From assembly GCA_029222685.1 (NCBI GenBank), contig JARHVB010000018.1, forward strand, positions 1 to 64,000: a DNA stretch of 64,000 bases, written 5' to 3'. The position numbers were made by a program, and so were the translations under genes. Positions within the stretch are counted from its first letter, which is position 1, and every line of letters begins with the position of its first letter. The notes under the pieces are model-generated. The model did not search any database and was not told the DNA's origin. It saw only the letters and a program-made list of their open reading frames with translations. Below, piece after piece: positions 26,626-34,690 of the stretch. Source of the stretch: Terripilifer ovatus (GTDB lineage: Bacteria > Pseudomonadota > Alphaproteobacteria > Rhizobiales > Beijerinckiaceae).

Positions 26626-26868
26626 GTGTGGTACGTCTACTTTCTTAAACTCAGCAACGACGACATATACGTCGGCTCGACGAACGAGCTGCGTCGCCGT
26701 GTCAAATCTCACCAGGACGTTCATGTCTTTTCCACGAAAATTCATCTGCCCGTGACCGCAAATTCTTACGTAGCCGTCGAGACGGAGACTCTCGCTCGCT
26801 CACTTGAACGATATTTCAAATCGGGCTCCGGCAAGGCTGTTGCGAAGAAACGCTTCTTTTCGAGTTGA
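26626..26868 (+). CDS. Small GIY-YIG nuclease-domain protein
   Basis: 80 residues, GTG start with GGGAG nine bases before. The GIY-YIG motif appears as WYVYFLKLSNDDIYVGSTNELRRRVKSH, with the conserved Tyr, Gly, Arg and His; a KKRFFSS C-terminus follows. Single-domain proteins of this kind are abundant in Hyphomicrobiales, often beside palindromic repeats and tRNAs, and may be homing-type nucleases. The usual catalytic Glu and final Asn (typically in an EKxIKxW and N segment) are only partly matched by ETLARSLERYFKSGSGK, so activity is uncertain. Confidence 0.85.
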   Translation: MWYVYFLKLSNDDIYVGSTNELRRRVKSHQDVHVFSTKIHLPVTANSYVAVETETLARSLERYFKSGSGKAVAKKRFFSS

Positions 26869-26925
26869 GCCTGCTACGACGTTGCCGCCAAATCTTCCGT
26901 GGTCCATTTGAGGATATTGGCGAAG

Positions 26926-27129
26926 TCACTCTGCAGCACCAAGTCGAGCGATCGTCGACTGGCTGGTGCCCATCCGAGCAGCCAGCTCGGTTTGAGATAG
27001 GCCTGCTCCCAGACGTGCTTTGAGCAATTCGGCAGCGATATCGAATTCAGGGGCCAGCGCATCATACTCGGCCTTCACCTTCGGGTTGGCCAACAGACGA
27101 GCCTTGAGCTTCTCGAACGAGACGGTCAT
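26926..27129 (-). pseudogene. Truncated Xre-type antitoxin (HigA-like) remnant
   Basis: 67 residues. The N-terminus (MTVSFEKLKARLLANPKVKAEYD and a hydrophobic helix) and the helix-turn-helix LSQTELAARMGTSQSTIARL are typical of HigA-like antitoxins, but the normal continuation after IARL (ESGRxxPSxxTLxRxA) is gone and the frame stops soon after. The downstream sequence shows no homologous end in another frame. It overlaps the stop of the tiny frame upstream as ATGA, the usual toxin-antitoxin coupling. Confidence 0.65.
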
Positions 27130-27203
27130 GTGATCTCCTGTGCTCGCCGCAAGGCGAGTTCAATCTCGGTGCGCGCCAGATCAATCGGCAATCCCGATAT
27201 CAT
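27126..27203 (-). pseudogene. Possible 3' remnant of a Gp49/HigB-like toxin
   Basis: A 25-codon frame, ending in ARTEIELALRRAQEIT, whose stop overlaps the antitoxin ATG by ATGA. The end resembles the C-terminal helix of COG4679/HigB-type toxins. The catalytic part is missing. The similarity is short, so this is an inference from position as much as from sequence. Confidence 0.35.
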
Positions 27204-27606
27204 TCACCGTGCACCATTCGCGCAGTGCACGTTCCGTGGTCTTCACCTCGAAATCATACCAGTGATCAAGCACCCTTCTTCGGATGAGGAAAGCGCGGAA
27301 CCTCTTGTAAGCGCCGCTCCGGCCGAAAATGTCCCTGACCTCTTCGAAATCATCCGGCACACATTCGCGGGCGAAATCGAGCGCCAGCGGTTTACCGAGA
27401 CCGAGATCTCTCTTGTCGGGGATCGGCAGGTATTTCTCGGCGTCATCGAGATCTTCGGGCAATTCTTCGTCGATCATTCCCGTGAGGTCGAAGTCAAAAC
27501 GGACATAAACCTTTCCTGTCTGCCGGCAGACAAAGGCTTCAGCCGTTCCGTTGCCGCCTTCGGCGCATTCGAATCCTTCAAGTATCTTTGCAAAACTGGC
27601 GGGCAT
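27181..27606 (-). CDS. UPF0158-family protein
   Basis: 141 residues of a conserved acidic family of unknown function. The hallmark pieces are KYLPIPDKRDLGLGKPLALDFA, ECVPDDFEEVRDIFGRSGAYKRFRAFL and WYDFEVKTTERALREWC. It lies nine bases after the AbrB-type gene on the same strand, so they are probably one operon. Members often occur beside toxin-antitoxin genes in mobile regions. Confidence 0.8.
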   Translation of the reverse strand: MPASFAKILEGFECAEGGNGTAEAFVCRQTGKVYVRFDFDLTGMIDEELPEDLDDAEKYLPIPDKRDLGLGKPLALDFARECVPDDFEEVRDIFGRSGAYKRFRAFLIRRRVLDHWYDFEVKTTERALREWCTVNDIGIAD

Positions 27607-27615
27607 GGGTGCCTC

Positions 27616-27834
27616 TCAGGCAACGGGATTGTCGATTTCGGGAAAGGGTTCTTCCAGCGGTGTCATCCTCTTGAGTAACGCGATCAGGTCGCGTTTCCGT
27701 AGCGGCTCGATAACCAGTCGATCTCCGTCACGACGCATAATCACCTCATTGCCCGGTAGTTCGAATTCTGCCGGGATATGGACCGCTTGCTTGCGACCAA
27801 TACGGAACAGTTTGACGTGCCTTTCTTCAGGCAA
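27616..27834 (-). CDS. AbrB/MazE/VapB-type antitoxin-like DNA-binding protein (orphan)
   Basis: About 72 residues with the swapped-hairpin SpoVT/AbrB domain: VKLFRIGRKQAVHIPAEFELPGNEVIMRRDGDRLVIEP. A TTG at 27834 with GGAGAG before it is the likely start; another TTG at 27846 is possible. No VapC or MazF toxin follows; the next gene is UPF0158. It may be an orphan regulator, or UPF0158 may be its partner. It converges on the TetR gene. Confidence 0.7.
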   Translation of the reverse strand: MPEERHVKLFRIGRKQAVHIPAEFELPGNEVIMRRDGDRLVIEPLRKRDLIALLKRMTPLEEPFPEIDNPVA

Positions 27835-27895
27835 GGAACTCTCCAAGCATATCCCAGAACACCCGCCATCTTGCCGCGCATTGAAAGAGGCCGCA

Positions 27896-28585
27896 ATGTC
27901 CTCTCATCCGACCGATACCCACATTTTGAATGCGATCGAATACATGGCGAAGAAGCAAGCACGACCTGCAAGCGGCAGCACGCGAAACCTCGAGACGCAG
28001 GCCGCCATTCTTGGCGCCGCCGCCGAGGTGCTGCAGGAGCACGGCTACGGCGGGTTCAGCATCGATGCGGTGGCGCGGCGCTGCGGCGCCGGGCGGCCGA
28101 CGATCTACCGGTGGTGGCCCAACAAGGCGGCCTTGCTGGTCGAGGTTTACATCAGCCAGAGCATTTCGATCACGCGGCCGGCGCCGAATACCGGCAGTGT
28201 GCGCGGCGATCTCATCCAGCATATCCGCCGGCTGTGGCGCTTCTGGACGGAGACGCCGTCCGGCCGTGCGTTTCGGGCCCTGGTGGCGGAATCGCAGGCC
28301 GATCCTGCTGCTCTGGTTCAACTCCGCGATCAGGCGCTGCCACAGGCGCGCTTTCTCGTCGCGACGGTTTTGCGGCGCGGTATCGAGCGCGGCGAGATTG
28401 TCGGGGACATCGATCTCGAACTCGTGATCGATCTCATATGGGGCTTCAACTGGTATCGCCTGCTCACCGACCGGCTTGATTCCAAAAGCATCGAGGCGAT
28501 GATCGATCTTCTGCTAACCGGGATCAGGGCCAGACAGTCCCCGTCTGCCGGTAAGGCCGCACGCACGGCCGCCGGCCGGAAATAA
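27896..28585 (+). CDS. TetR-family transcriptional regulator
   Basis: 229 residues. The N-terminal TetR helix-turn-helix is clear: ILGAAAEVLQEHGYGGFSIDAVARRCGAGRPTIYRWWPNKAALLVEVY. A ligand-binding C-terminal domain of the TetR_C_11 kind follows. The ATG at 27896 has AAAGAGG upstream; another ATG at 27944 is possible. It lies directly before the LigAB-type dioxygenase genes, and an interrupted palindrome between them is the likely operator, so it probably controls them in response to a pathway compound. Confidence 0.88.
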   Translation: MSSHPTDTHILNAIEYMAKKQARPASGSTRNLETQAAILGAAAEVLQEHGYGGFSIDAVARRCGAGRPTIYRWWPNKAALLVEVYISQSISITRPAPNTGSVRGDLIQHIRRLWRFWTETPSGRAFRALVAESQADPAALVQLRDQALPQARFLVATVLRRGIERGEIVGDIDLELVIDLIWGFNWYRLLTDRLDSKSIEAMIDLLLTGIRARQSPSAGKAARTAAGRK

Positions 28586-28615
28586 CCCCCGGCTTGCCAT
28601 TCCCCATCATTTGCT

Positions 28616-28630
28616 GTTACACACTGTAAC
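28616..28630. promoter_or_regulatory. Interrupted palindrome GTTACA-CAC-TGTAAC, candidate TetR operator
   Basis: Perfect 6+6 inverted repeat with a three-base spacer in the short gap between the TetR gene and the dioxygenase small-subunit gene. Its half-site, GTTACA/TGTAAC, also occurs in the MarR-associated palindrome at 44779-44800. Confidence 0.6.
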
Positions 28631-28675
28631 GCTCAGCCGGGCGTTGCAATGCGCTGGCTGACGATGGGAGGACGC

Positions 28676-28924
28676 ATGAGCACATATGCTCTCAGCAAAC
28701 TGCTGCGTGAGGTCAACCGCAATCCCGTAACGCGGGCGCGCTATTTCGAGGATGCGGCTGCCGTCGCGGCCGAGTTCGATCTGACGGCGGAAGAGCGGAA
28801 AGCCCTGCTGGAGAAGGACATCGGCGCCCTCTACCGTTTCGGCGTGCATGGCCTGATCCTGCGGCCGTTCACGCTCATCCATAAAATGCCCGAGCCGGAA
28901 TATCTTCAAGCGATCAGGAGCTGA
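28676..28924 (+). CDS. LigA-type small subunit of a class III extradiol dioxygenase
   Basis: 82 residues with the all-helical LigA fold of protocatechuate 4,5-dioxygenase alpha subunits: LLREVNRNPVTRARYFEDAAAVAAEFDLTAEERKALLEKDIGALYRFGVHGLILRPF. The subunit lids the active site of the catalytic LigB chain. The start ATG 28676 has GGGAGG five bases upstream. The large subunit follows two bases after its stop, so they are one operon. Confidence 0.85.
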   Translation: MSTYALSKLLREVNRNPVTRARYFEDAAAVAAEFDLTAEERKALLEKDIGALYRFGVHGLILRPFTLIHKMPEPEYLQAIRS

Positions 28925-28926
28925 CC

Positions 28927-29745
28927 ATGTCCATCGTTTATGCGGCGGCGGCAAGCCATGCCCCTGGAATGCGCGCCTGGCCCAAGCAGGCGACGGAACA
29001 CCAGCTCGAGAAGATCCTCGTCGGCTGGGACAAGTTGCGGCAGGGTCTCGAGGCCGCGAAGCCCGATGTCCTCGTCATGCTCACATCCGAGCACTGGGCG
29101 AACTTCTTCCTCGACAACATGGGCGCGTTCTGCATCGGCCGCGGCGAGCATTTCACCGGTCCGGTGGAGCCATGGCTCGGCATCGACAAGGCGACGATCC
29201 CCGGCGATCCGGAGTTCGCGACCGAGATTTTGAACGCCTGTTACGCCAACGGCTTCGAACCGGGGTTCTCGCATGAGATCGCGCTCGACCACGGCACGAT
29301 GGTGCCGCTGAGCTATCTCACGCCCGACATGAAAACCCGTGTCGTGCCGATCTTCTTCAATACGCTGGCGACACCCAGGCCGACGCCGGCGCGCTGCGTC
29401 GCGCTGGGCGAAGTGCTTGGCCCGGTGTTGCGCGAGTCCGATCGGAAAATCGGCGTCGTCGCGACCGGCGGGCTTTCCCACGATCCGGGCGAGCGCAACC
29501 ATGGTTTCATCGACAGTGATTTCGATGCGAAGTTCCTCGACGCCATGACGAAGGGCGATCTCGACGCGCTGTCGCGCTATGCCGATGCGGACTTCTTCGC
29601 GGCGGGCGGCGGAACGCCGGAACTGCTGGCGTGGCTGACGCTTGCCGGCGTCATGGCCGGGCAGGGCTCTGACACGGTCTGCTACGAGGCCGTCGTGCCA
29701 TGGGCCACCGGCATCGGCATGGTCAATTACAGCAAGGCCGCCTGA
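28927..29745 (+). CDS. LigB-type catalytic subunit of a class III extradiol (ring-cleaving) dioxygenase
   Basis: 272 residues. By analogy with LigB the Fe(II) ligands would be His11 (SHAP), His55 (SEHW) and Glu231 (TPELLAW), with His184 (GLSHDPG) as the catalytic base; His121 (LDHGTMVPL) is a further conserved active-site residue. All are present. Class III enzymes cleave catechol-type rings next to the hydroxyls; relatives act on protocatechuate, gallate, 2,3-dihydroxyphenylpropionate or 2-aminophenol. The substrate cannot be read here. Its stop overlaps the next start (TGATG). Confidence 0.88.
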   Translation: MSIVYAAAASHAPGMRAWPKQATEHQLEKILVGWDKLRQGLEAAKPDVLVMLTSEHWANFFLDNMGAFCIGRGEHFTGPVEPWLGIDKATIPGDPEFATEILNACYANGFEPGFSHEIALDHGTMVPLSYLTPDMKTRVVPIFFNTLATPRPTPARCVALGEVLGPVLRESDRKIGVVATGGLSHDPGERNHGFIDSDFDAKFLDAMTKGDLDALSRYADADFFAAGGGTPELLAWLTLAGVMAGQGSDTVCYEAVVPWATGIGMVNYSKAA

Positions 29746-30614
29746 TGGCTGAAGAACCGATTTCGTTTATCTCGGACGGCCTGAAGATTGCGGGCAGCTT
29801 TGCGCTGCCGGCCAGCCGATCGGATGGTCTGCTTCCGGCCGTGGTTATCCTGCATGGCTTCGGCAGCCATATGGATGCGGCGAATGTGAAGCTGCCGGCG
29901 AAGATCTTCAATGACCTCGGCTATGCCACCTTGCGGTTCGACATGCGCGGCTGCGGCCACAGTGAAGGCACGCCCGGCCGCCTGATCTGCCTGGAGCAGG
30001 TCGAGGATACCCGCCATGCGATCGATTATCTGCTGACACGCAAGGAGATCGATCCTGCCCGCATCGCCGTCATGGGCAGCAGCTTCGGCGCGGCGGTGGC
30101 GGTCTATACGACGGCCGTGGACCCACGCGTTGCCGCCGTCATCTCCGCCTCCGGGTGGGGCCATGGCTCGCGCAAATTCCGTGGCCAGCATCATGAGCCT
30201 GGCGCCTACGAGAAGTTCGTCGAGATGCTCGCCGAAGCGAAGCGGCACAAGGCCGAAACCGGCACGTCGATGATGATCCCGCGCTATGAGATCGTGCCGA
30301 TCCCGAACCGCTTGCGCGGCCACGTTCTGGAGCGGTCGATTCAGATGTTCGACGCGGATACCGCCCAGAGTATGTTCGACTTCGAGCCAGAAAATGTCGT
30401 GCACCGGATCTCGCCGCGGCCGAGCCTGTTCCTGCACAGCGCGTCCGATTCGGTGACGCCGGTCGAGCAATCTGTTGCGATGTGGACGAAGGCCGGAGCG
30501 CCGGCCGATCTCCACCTGTTTGCGGAAACCGATCACTTCATGTTCTCTGAAGCAAACGAGCGACCGCGCAATGTGCTGGCGGACTGGCTCAAGAGTTACT
30601 TTCCGGCACGCTAA
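29745..30614 (+). CDS. Alpha/beta hydrolase, likely acting after ring cleavage
   Basis: 289 residues. The nucleophile elbow GSSFGA holds Ser113, the oxyanion segment LHGFGSHMDA is at about 36-45, and a catalytic His is in ETDHFMF near the C-terminus, with an Asp in HSASDSVTP. It starts on the stop of the LigB gene (TGATG), so the two are translationally coupled. That pairing suggests hydrolysis of a meta-cleavage product or of an ester precursor. It resembles the family of prolyl oligopeptidase-like or acyl-esterase hydrolases more than classic MhpC proteins, so the reaction is uncertain. Confidence 0.8.
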   Translation: MAEEPISFISDGLKIAGSFALPASRSDGLLPAVVILHGFGSHMDAANVKLPAKIFNDLGYATLRFDMRGCGHSEGTPGRLICLEQVEDTRHAIDYLLTRKEIDPARIAVMGSSFGAAVAVYTTAVDPRVAAVISASGWGHGSRKFRGQHHEPGAYEKFVEMLAEAKRHKAETGTSMMIPRYEIVPIPNRLRGHVLERSIQMFDADTAQSMFDFEPENVVHRISPRPSLFLHSASDSVTPVEQSVAMWTKAGAPADLHLFAETDHFMFSEANERPRNVLADWLKSYFPAR

Positions 30615-30645
30615 AATACTAACTTTTAAAACGGGAGGATTTGCA

Positions 30646-31671
30646 ATGACACGTCCGACGACGATGACCTTGGCAGGCGTATTGGCGGTTCTGGCTCTTA
30701 ATCCTGCAAATGCGCAGTCGGTCGAGCAGTTCTACAAGGGCAAGACGCTCAACTTCATCATCGGCGCGGGAGCCGGCGGCAGCTACGATCTCTATGCCCG
30801 GACGCTCACCAATACCCTGCCGAAATACATCCCCGGCAATCCGGTGATGATCGTCAAGATCGCCGGCGGTGTCGGCGGCGGCGTGGCGACGTCGGTGCAG
30901 ATGGAGCACAGCGTGCCGAAGGACGGCACCTATATGGGCATGACCCAGCAGACCAATGTCACCAGCCAGCTCACGGAAGCAGCGGTCGCGGGCAAGTACG
31001 ATGTGTCCAAATGGCGCTGGGTCGGCAACATGGCCAACCTGCGCAACATGCTCGCGGTGTGGATGACAGCGCCGGCGCAGACGCTGGAAGAAGCGAAAAC
31101 AAAGGAAGTCATCGTCGGCGCGACGGGTCGCAATTCGCCGACGTTCATCGTGCCGCAGGCGCTGAATGTTCTGCTCGGCACCAAATACAAGATCGTGCTG
31201 GGCTACAACGGCGCCAGCGACCTCAACCTGGCGATGGAGCGCGGCGAGATCCAGGCGCGCGGCGCCTCGTGGATCAGCGTGGTGACGCAGGCGCCGCAAT
31301 ATATCTCGGAAAAGAAGATCAAGCCGCTGGTCGTCGACGGCCTGACCCGCGACCCTCTATTGCCCGACGTGCCGACCCTGCTGGAGCTTGCGCCGAGCGA
31401 GGAACAGAAGGCCGCCATCCGGCTGATTTCGGCTGCCAATGAATTTTCGCGCGCGGCCTTCCTGCCGCCGGGCACGCCGGAAGACCGGGTGCAGGCTCTG
31501 CGGCAGGCCTTCGACGCCACCATGAAAGACGAAGGCTTTCTGGCGGAAGCCAGGCGGCTGCAATTGCCGATCGAGCCGACCGATGGCGCCAGCCTCGACA
31601 AGCTGGCGGGGCAGGTCGTGGCGTCGTCACCGGCGGCGATCAAACTGGCGAAACAACTGCTCGGCGAATAA
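30646..31671 (+). CDS. Bug-family (TctC) periplasmic substrate-binding protein
   Basis: 341 residues with a signal peptide (to about 24, ANAQS). The typical Bug pattern is GAGAGGSYDLYARTL near the start and PGTPEDRVQALRQAFDATMKDEGF later. Such proteins bind carboxylates for tripartite tricarboxylate transporters, but no TctA/TctB genes are nearby. Strong GGGAGGA precedes the ATG at 30646. It follows the hydrolase gene by 31 bases, so it is likely in the same operon and may bind the aromatic acid. Confidence 0.88.
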   Translation: MTRPTTMTLAGVLAVLALNPANAQSVEQFYKGKTLNFIIGAGAGGSYDLYARTLTNTLPKYIPGNPVMIVKIAGGVGGGVATSVQMEHSVPKDGTYMGMTQQTNVTSQLTEAAVAGKYDVSKWRWVGNMANLRNMLAVWMTAPAQTLEEAKTKEVIVGATGRNSPTFIVPQALNVLLGTKYKIVLGYNGASDLNLAMERGEIQARGASWISVVTQAPQYISEKKIKPLVVDGLTRDPLLPDVPTLLELAPSEEQKAAIRLISAANEFSRAAFLPPGTPEDRVQALRQAFDATMKDEGFLAEARRLQLPIEPTDGASLDKLAGQVVASSPAAIKLAKQLLGE

Positions 31672-31704
31672 CGAAGACAGAAAATAAAAAACAGGGAGGC
31701 TTCC

Positions 31705-33078
31705 ATGGTTCATGTGTCCAGACGAAACGTGCTCAAGGGCACGGGCGCTTTGCTGGCCGCCGGCGCAAACTATCCTGCGTTCGCGCAGGCGCCGGGCGCC
31801 GCGGATATGATCGTGCGCGGCGCAACCATCCTGTCGATGGACCCGGCGATCGGCGACCTGCCTTCGGGCGATATCCATATTCGCGGCGGCGTCCTTGTGC
31901 GCATCGCGCCGCGCATCGATGTCGCGGGCGCGGAGGTGATCGATGCGACCGATATGATCGCCATGCCGGGCCTCGTCGAAACCCATTGGCATATGTGGAA
32001 CACGCTCATCCGCAACATGGCCGGCGAGACCGAGAAGACCGGCTATTTCCCGACCCAGGGCGCCATCGGCGCGCGCTTCACGCCGGCAGACAACGCGCGC
32101 GGTGTGCTGCTGTCGATTGCCGAGGCGATCGACAGCGGCATCACCACGGTGCACAACTGGTCGCACAACCTGCTGCAGCCCGATTATGCCGATGCGGAAA
32201 TCGAGGCGATGCGGAGCACAGGCATTCGCGGCCGCTTCTCCTACGGCTATTCGCGCAATACCAAGCCGAACGATACGCTGCCGCTCGATGATATCCTGCG
32301 GGTGAAGAAGACGTTCTTCGCCGCGCCAGGCCTTTTGACGCTCGGCATGGCGCCGCGCGGGCCGCTCAGCAACCGCATGGATGTGTGCCAGACAGAATGG
32401 TCGTTCGGCCGTTCCAACGCGATCCCGTTGACGACGCATGTTGGCATGTATCCCGGCAAGGCGACCGGCATCCAGCCGCTGCTCGACGCGGGCCTTGGCG
32501 GACCGGACGTCATGCTCATTCACTGCACCAATGCGGATGCGAAGGAAATCAGCGGCCTCGCCGCGACCAGGACCTGGGTGAGCCTCAGCCCCTATACAGA
32601 GTTGCGCACGGGCTTCGGCGTCACGCCGATCAAGGCGTTCCTGGATGCGGGCGTGCCGCTGTGCCTGTCGGTCGATACGACGGCGCTGTCCGGCAATGGC
32701 GATATGTTCGCGGTCATGCGCATGCTGCAGAACCTGATCAACGGCGGCGAAAAGAGTGAATTCGCGGCGAAGCCGCGGAGGCTGCTCGAACTCGCGACGA
32801 TCGACGGCGCCCGCTCGATGGGCCTGGGCGATGTGACGGGGTCGCTGACACCCGGCAAGCGCGCCGATCTCATCCTGGTGCGCGGCAACGACCTGAATCT
32901 GGCGCCGGAGACCGACCCTGTGCGGATGATCGTCCAGGCGACGGAGCCTTCGAATGTCGACACGGTGATCGTCGACGGGCAGGTGCTCAAGCGCAACGGC
33001 AGGCTGACGCGGCTTGACCCGAAGGCGATCGTCGCCGACGCGCGCGACAGTCTGCGGCGGGCGCTGTCGGCAAAGTAA
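31705..33078 (+). CDS. Tat-exported amidohydrolase (metal-dependent hydrolase)
   Basis: 457 residues. The N-terminus has SRRNVLKGTGALLAAGA, a classic twin-arginine signal. The amidohydrolase HxH metal motif is VETHWHM (His94, His96); further ligands fit TTHVGM, LIHCTNAD and the Asp in LSVDTTAL. It looks like the cytosine-deaminase/chlorohydrolase (TrzN/AtzB-like) group, which deaminates or dechlorinates heterocyclic compounds. Export by Tat implies a folded metal-loaded enzyme in the periplasm. GGGAGG precedes the start, 30 bases after the Bug gene. Confidence 0.85.
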   Translation: MVHVSRRNVLKGTGALLAAGANYPAFAQAPGAADMIVRGATILSMDPAIGDLPSGDIHIRGGVLVRIAPRIDVAGAEVIDATDMIAMPGLVETHWHMWNTLIRNMAGETEKTGYFPTQGAIGARFTPADNARGVLLSIAEAIDSGITTVHNWSHNLLQPDYADAEIEAMRSTGIRGRFSYGYSRNTKPNDTLPLDDILRVKKTFFAAPGLLTLGMAPRGPLSNRMDVCQTEWSFGRSNAIPLTTHVGMYPGKATGIQPLLDAGLGGPDVMLIHCTNADAKEISGLAATRTWVSLSPYTELRTGFGVTPIKAFLDAGVPLCLSVDTTALSGNGDMFAVMRMLQNLINGGEKSEFAAKPRRLLELATIDGARSMGLGDVTGSLTPGKRADLILVRGNDLNLAPETDPVRMIVQATEPSNVDTVIVDGQVLKRNGRLTRLDPKAIVADARDSLRRALSAK

Positions 33079-33079
33079 G

Positions 33080-33103
33080 GGCTGTCCAGCCGACGGACAG
33101 GCC
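33080..33103 (+). terminator. Possible terminator hairpin after the amidohydrolase
   Basis: GGCTGTCC, seven-base loop, GGACAGGCC directly after the stop. No T-run follows, so termination would need Rho; it may also be only a structural end. Confidence 0.3.
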
Positions 33104-33167
33104 ATCACACCGGTTGACGAAATCCGCGTCTCGCCTACGCTGAGAAAAGGCAAACTGGAGGGACCGG

Positions 33168-33578
33168 ATGGGGCAGGACAGCTCGCTGCGCGCGCGGTTT
33201 TACGGGACGTGGAAGCTCATCGGCGTCGATCGCATGGATCCGGCGTCCGGAGACAAGCTTGGCGCAGGTGCCGTGCAGACCGGCTTTATCTGTTACACGG
33301 ATGAGAGCCGCGTGATGGTGCTCATCTGCCGCCAGGAACCCGACGGAAGCGAGCCCGTGTTCACCTCCTACGCTGGAAGCTGGCATATCGAAGGTGACGC
33401 AGTCATTCACACCGTCGAGATGGCAACGCGCAAACCCTGGGTCGGCACGCGCCAGGTGCGCCATTTCACCTTCGAGGGCAACCGTCTGATCCTGACGCCG
33501 CCCACGTCGCACGACTTCAATCATAACAAGATCACGCAGCGCAGCCTGACCTGGGAAAAGGTTTCCCAGGCGCGTTGA
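33168..33578 (+). CDS. Lipocalin-like domain protein
   Basis: 136 residues resembling the lipocalin_5 family: GTWKLIGVDRMDPASG at the N-terminus, GFICYTDESRVMVLI, YAGSWHIEGDAVIHTVEMA and the LTWEKVSQ end form the conserved beta-strand pattern. These small proteins occur in aromatic-degradation clusters and probably bind or chemically rearrange a hydrophobic intermediate. It has no signal peptide, so it acts in the cytoplasm. It is preceded by GGAGGG about eight bases before the ATG. Confidence 0.75.
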   Translation: MGQDSSLRARFYGTWKLIGVDRMDPASGDKLGAGAVQTGFICYTDESRVMVLICRQEPDGSEPVFTSYAGSWHIEGDAVIHTVEMATRKPWVGTRQVRHFTFEGNRLILTPPTSHDFNHNKITQRSLTWEKVSQAR

Positions 33579-33661
33579 TCAAAGTCGAGCGGGCCAAAGG
33601 CTGAAAGAAAAGCGAAATTTAAAGCGTATCTATATTCACCTGATACCGGCCTGCGAATGAC

Positions 33662-34507
33662 TCAAAGCGGCGCGTCCGGGTTGATCAGGGCGCGCCACAT
33701 ATGGGCGACAGGTGAGTTGTCGTAGCCGAGGCCTTCGCTCGGCTGGCGGAAGTTGCGGCCGATGACGTCTTCGAACTCGTCGATGCTGACGGTGACGTTT
33801 TCATCGAAAGCATAGAGGTCGTTCAAGGTGACGAGCCTAGCCTCCATGTACCATTTGTGGTTGCGGGCATAGTCGTAGGCGGCCTGAATGTGCGGCGGCG
33901 AGACGTAGTCGACGCCGAAAATAAGAAAGTAAGTTTCCGGATATTCGTAGTTGACGGCGGGATCGGGAAAGAAGCGCAGCGCCTGGTGATAGCGCACGGC
34001 GAAGGCGACCTTCTCCGAGACATAGGGTTCGATGATCTGCGCGCCCCAATAACCGTGATCGCATTTCAGCATGAAATTGGCTATGTCATGCAGCAGGCAG
34101 GCGAGCACGACGTCTTCCGACGCGCCGTTGCGCTGCGCCAGCCTGGCGCTCTGCAGGAGGTGAGCCCCGGGCGCGAAGCGAAGTTTGAAGAAATCCGCGA
34201 GCATGGGCTGCTCCGGCATCCTGACGAGCTGGCGAACGGTCTTTTCTGTCGGTTCGCCGACGAGATTGGAGCCGCCGCGCCCGGGCAGAAACAGATTGCC
34301 GACGCCGCGTCGGTAGGTGCGCGTCGGTGTCTTTGCGGCGATCTCGGCCACGGTCGGGGCGCCAGCCAGGCGCGCGGCCACCGCCGCATCCAGTTGGGCG
34401 CTGCGATAATCCTCGAGCGCATCGGCTCGCGCCTCGTGGTCCATGCCGGCGATTTTGGCGACACCGCCAAGAGCGGAGATCAGGCGTTCGCGGTCTTCGA
34501 TCAACAT
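33662..34507 (-). CDS. HD-domain protein (PhnZ/MIOX-like metal hydrolase or oxygenase candidate)
   Basis: 281 residues. An HD signature runs from FAPGAHLLQSARLAQ through ACLLHDIANF (His-Asp) and KCDHGYWGAQII to FAVRYHQALRFF. The order His, His-Asp, His, His, spaced like this, matches HD proteins that bind two metals, including hydrolases and the mixed-valent di-iron oxygenases such as PhnZ. The last quarter is not recognised. It is convergent with the lipocalin-like gene and divergent from the MFS gene. The activity cannot be told from sequence alone. Confidence 0.65.
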   Translation of the reverse strand: MLIEDRERLISALGGVAKIAGMDHEARADALEDYRSAQLDAAVAARLAGAPTVAEIAAKTPTRTYRRGVGNLFLPGRGGSNLVGEPTEKTVRQLVRMPEQPMLADFFKLRFAPGAHLLQSARLAQRNGASEDVVLACLLHDIANFMLKCDHGYWGAQIIEPYVSEKVAFAVRYHQALRFFPDPAVNYEYPETYFLIFGVDYVSPPHIQAAYDYARNHKWYMEARLVTLNDLYAFDENVTVSIDEFEDVIGRNFRQPSEGLGYDNSPVAHMWRALINPDAPL

Positions 34508-34690
34508 GTGCCGGCTCGGCTTGGTTGGGAGGCGTGTCTGCCTGTTCAGTATGACACCTTGAAACGGCTAAAGTAAATTCTCCTTCAGCCATCGACCTGA
34601 AATCGATTGCGAAAGACAACGTATCGGTTGCATCGATGCGCGGAAAAGTGGAATGATTTTCATAATGAATGGTGCTGGGGGAACGACGGG

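Noticed and set aside
26874-27065. 63-codon frame overlapping the antitoxin remnant, as a possible frameshifted antitoxin end
   Set aside because: Its sequence does not resemble the missing C-terminal part of HigA-like antitoxins.
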